64,000 nt of DNA, taken from NCBI RefSeq assembly GCF_009832745.1, contig NZ_VRMJ01000033.1, positions 248,001 through 312,000 on the forward strand, written 5' to 3'. Position 1 is the stretch's first letter. The number at the start of each line of letters is the position of its first letter. Origin of the DNA: Polaribacter septentrionalilitoris. Its GTDB lineage: Bacteria; Bacteroidota; Bacteroidia; Flavobacteriales; Flavobacteriaceae. Of the stretch, positions 62,011 through 64,000 are shown one piece after another. The position numbers were made by a program, and so were the translations under genes. The notes beneath the pieces were generated by a model. The model searched no databases and was not told the origin of the DNA. It saw only the letters and a program-made list of their open reading frames with translations.

Positions 62011-62919
62011 TTAATTGATAAAGAAATGAATAGCTTTTTTAACGATAGAAACATTAATTTCTCCTGTTCCAATCAATTCTCCATCTGCTTGTATAAATGG
62101 TTTTGAGTTTTTAGGAATTACAGTAATTTCTCTAGTTTTATAAGTTGCTACTTTTTTGTTATTCACAATTTTCCCAGAATATAATTTAGGTAGATTAAAA
62201 ACTAAATCAAAAAAAGTTAAGTTTTTAGCAATGGTAATATCTAACAAACCATCAGAAGGATTTACATCTTTAGTAAACTGCATTCCTCCTCCAGAAAATT
62301 GACAAATTCCAACAATTGTCATCAAACATTTAGTTTCTATACTTGTATCATCAAATAGAATTTTAAAAATAGTTTTCTTGTAAAATAATAATCCATATAA
62401 TCCTGCTAACAAATAAGCTACAGCTCCAAAACGTTTTAATGTATTTAGTTTATTCACAATATATCCATCATACCCTAAACCAGCAACATTGTTAAAGTAA
62501 TGTAGCTTTTTATCATTTGTTTTTACTACTCCAATATCTTGTAAAATAACTTTATGTTGTTGTATGATATCAATCGCTTTTTCAATATCATTTGGTATAT
62601 CGTAGGTTTTTATCCAATCATTACCAGTTCCTAAAGGAATGACACCAATAGTTAGTTCGGAAGTTTTTATGTATGTTTGCAGCATTATTCCGTTAACTAC
62701 ATGATGTAGTGTACCATCTCCACCAATCGAAATAATAATTCTAAAACCTTGTTGAATTGCAGTGTTTACCAATTCAATTTCGTGTTTAGAATACTGTGTA
62801 AAAGCAAAAGAATAGTCAATCTTTTTTGTTTTTAAAATATACTGAATCTTCTTCCATTTTTTAGAAAAGTTTCCATTTCCAGAAGTAGGGTTAGTAATTA
62901 AAAACCAAGAATTAGACAT
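62011..62919 (-). CDS. Diacylglycerol kinase family lipid kinase (YegS/BmrU type)
   Basis: The 302-residue protein starts at the ATG at 62917-62919 (MSNSWFLITNPTSGNGNFSKK). It has the catalytic-domain pattern IISIGGDGTLHHVVNGI (about 65-81; GGDGT) and IGVIPLGTGNDWIKTYDIP (about 94-112), then a beta-rich C-terminal domain. The family phosphorylates lipids such as diacylglycerol; the substrate cannot be told. It is transcribed alone, divergent from rnr. Confidence 0.92.
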   Translation of the reverse strand: MSNSWFLITNPTSGNGNFSKKWKKIQYILKTKKIDYSFAFTQYSKHEIELVNTAIQQGFRIIISIGGDGTLHHVVNGIMLQTYIKTSELTIGVIPLGTGNDWIKTYDIPNDIEKAIDIIQQHKVILQDIGVVKTNDKKLHYFNNVAGLGYDGYIVNKLNTLKRFGAVAYLLAGLYGLLFYKKTIFKILFDDTSIETKCLMTIVGICQFSGGGMQFTKDVNPSDGLLDITIAKNLTFFDLVFNLPKLYSGKIVNNKKVATYKTREITVIPKNSKPFIQADGELIGTGEINVSIVKKAIHFFIN

Positions 62920-63029
62920 AAAAAACAATAATTAACAACCAAAATACAATAAATCATATCATAACAATTTTTTAATAAAAAAAGTATTGAATTATCGTAT
63001 TTTAGGATCATAAATAACAGAAAGGTTTT

Positions 63030-64000
63030 ATGCCAAGAAAGAAGAAAAAAATATATAAGAAAAAAGGAAGAGTCATTAAAGATTTAACCAGAAATATATT
63101 TAAAATATTAAATAAAGACAGCGATAAATTTTACAATTACAAACAAATTGCTGCACAATTGGGGATTTCTGATACAGACGGAAAAACCCAAGTTTTAAAG
63201 AAATTAGCAGAATTGACGGCTACAAAAAAAATTAAAGAAGTAGATAGAGGAAAGTTTCAAATTAATGAAGATCGTAAGTATTCTTTAGGAACTTTAGATA
63301 TTACATCAAACGGAAATGGATATTTTATTTCTGATGATTATGATGATGATATTTTTGTACCTAATGTTAATTTAGGTAAAGGTTTACAAGGAGATATTGT
63401 AAAAGTTTATGTTTATAAAAAAAGACGTTCTAACAAATTAGAGGCAGATGTTGTAGAGGTTTTAGAACGTGTAAAAACAGATTTTGTAGGTGTTTTACAA
63501 CTAAACAAAAACTTTGGATTTGTATTACCAGATAGCAATAAAATGTATGCTGATATTTTTATATCACAAAATAAACTCAATGGTGCTGAACATGGTGATA
63601 AAGTGCAAGCAAGCATCACAGATTGGCCAGAGAAATCGAAGAATCCATTTGGAAAAATTACCAAAGTTTTAGGGAAACCAGGAGATCATAACACAGAAAT
63701 GCATTCTATTTTATTAGAATACGATTTACCCTATGAATTTCCGAAAGAAGTTGAAGAAGATGCATCAACTTTACCAATAGAAATCACTAAAGATGAAATT
63801 GCCAAACGTAGAGATATGAGAGGTGATTTAACGTTTACCATAGATCCAAAAGATGCCAAAGATTTTGATGATGCGTTGTCTTTTAAAAAATTAGAAAATG
63901 GCAATTATGAAATAGGAATTCATATTGCAGATGTATCGCATTATGTGCAGCCAAAAACCATTTTAGATCATGAAGCTTATGAAAGGGCAACCTCTGTCTA
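63030..64000 (+). CDS. rnr: Ribonuclease R (3' partial)
   Basis: RNase R is a processive 3'-5' exoribonuclease. The frame opens with ATG at 63030 and a lysine-rich N-terminus, a helix-turn-helix-like domain (IFKILNKDSDKFYNYKQIAAQLGIS), an OB/cold-shock region (LGTLDITSNGNGYFISDDYDDD and VGVLQLNKNFGFVLPD) and enters the RNB domain at DMRGDLTFTIDPKDAKDFDDALSF, with the metal-binding Asp residues. It runs off the window end after about 323 codons; the usual length is 700 or more. Confidence 0.95.
   Translation, partial: MPRKKKKIYKKKGRVIKDLTRNIFKILNKDSDKFYNYKQIAAQLGISDTDGKTQVLKKLAELTATKKIKEVDRGKFQINEDRKYSLGTLDITSNGNGYFISDDYDDDIFVPNVNLGKGLQGDIVKVYVYKKRRSNKLEADVVEVLERVKTDFVGVLQLNKNFGFVLPDSNKMYADIFISQNKLNGAEHGDKVQASITDWPEKSKNPFGKITKVLGKPGDHNTEMHSILLEYDLPYEFPKEVEEDASTLPIEITKDEIAKRRDMRGDLTFTIDPKDAKDFDDALSFKKLENGNYEIGIHIADVSHYVQPKTILDHEAYERATSV

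Overview
The window is about 64 kb of AT-rich, gene-dense chromosome from a member of the Bacteroidota, almost certainly a marine Flavobacteriaceae (Polaribacter/Tenacibaculum-like). The evidence is protein families typical of the group (GLPGLI-family secreted proteins, a T9SS type A sorting domain, an IPExxxVDY-family protein between pyk and rnc, a hexameric NADP-type glutamate dehydrogenase), promoter elements of the Bacteroidetes form TAnnTTTG, and palindromic repeats of the kind common in flavobacterial genomes. The genus is inference from memory of families; no search was run.

Layout. 1-5.9 kb: the 3' part of a GH3 glycosidase with a PA14 insert, a GNAT plus zinc-ribbon pair, a CBS protein and a membrane M28 peptidase. 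5.9-11.5 kb: core genes (pyk, IPExxxVDY, rnc, fabF, acpP; divergently purN and an RNase HI). 11.5-17.6 kb: an outer-membrane barrel protein with a tandem array of GLPGLI-family genes, one frameshifted and one reduced to a C-terminal remnant. 17.6-18.4 kb: non-coding DNA with a 7-bp tandem repeat and a perfect 20-bp inverted repeat in front of a small HTH regulator. 18.4-22 kb: succinate dehydrogenase sdhCAB. 22-31 kb: a lipid/polyketide cluster (type III PKS, methyltransferase, two flavoproteins, dedicated dehydratase, ketosynthase, ACP and phosphopantetheinyl transferase), interrupted by a frameshifted RAYT (REP-associated transposase) and peppered with five copies of one 31-33 bp palindrome. 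31-34.8 kb: dinB, a hydrolase and two LysE-like exporters. 34.9-42.2 kb: a sugar-acid catabolic cluster (beta-decarboxylating dehydrogenase, cyclase-family hydrolase, DUF1537 kinase, MFS transporter, Gfo/Idh oxidoreductase) facing a LacI-type regulator across an intergenic region with two identical palindromic operators. 42.2-59.9 kb: housekeeping (gdhA, pheS, NhaC-type antiporter, glpD, gpsA, dut, recA, rpiB) among small conserved proteins. 60.0-60.5 kb: a very AT-rich 540-bp gap with seven DnaA-box-like 9-mers, a candidate replication origin. 60.5-64 kb: a BspA-type leucine-rich-repeat T9SS cargo protein, a diacylglycerol-kinase-like lipid kinase and the 5' part of rnr.

How it fits together. 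Most genes left of 60 kb lie on the minus strand and rnr, to the right, lies on the plus strand; this is what one expects if replication starts near 60 kb, though it is not proof. The 22-31 kb cluster reads as one unit: ACP, KS, dehydratase and PPTase could build an acyl starter, the type III PKS would extend and cyclise it, and the methyltransferase and FAD enzymes would tailor the ring. The same region shows the most mobile-repeat activity and gene decay. Three genes are visibly broken: a GLPGLI gene (frameshift), the RAYT (frameshift near the C-terminus) and a GNAT acetyltransferase (in-frame TAA at codon 18).
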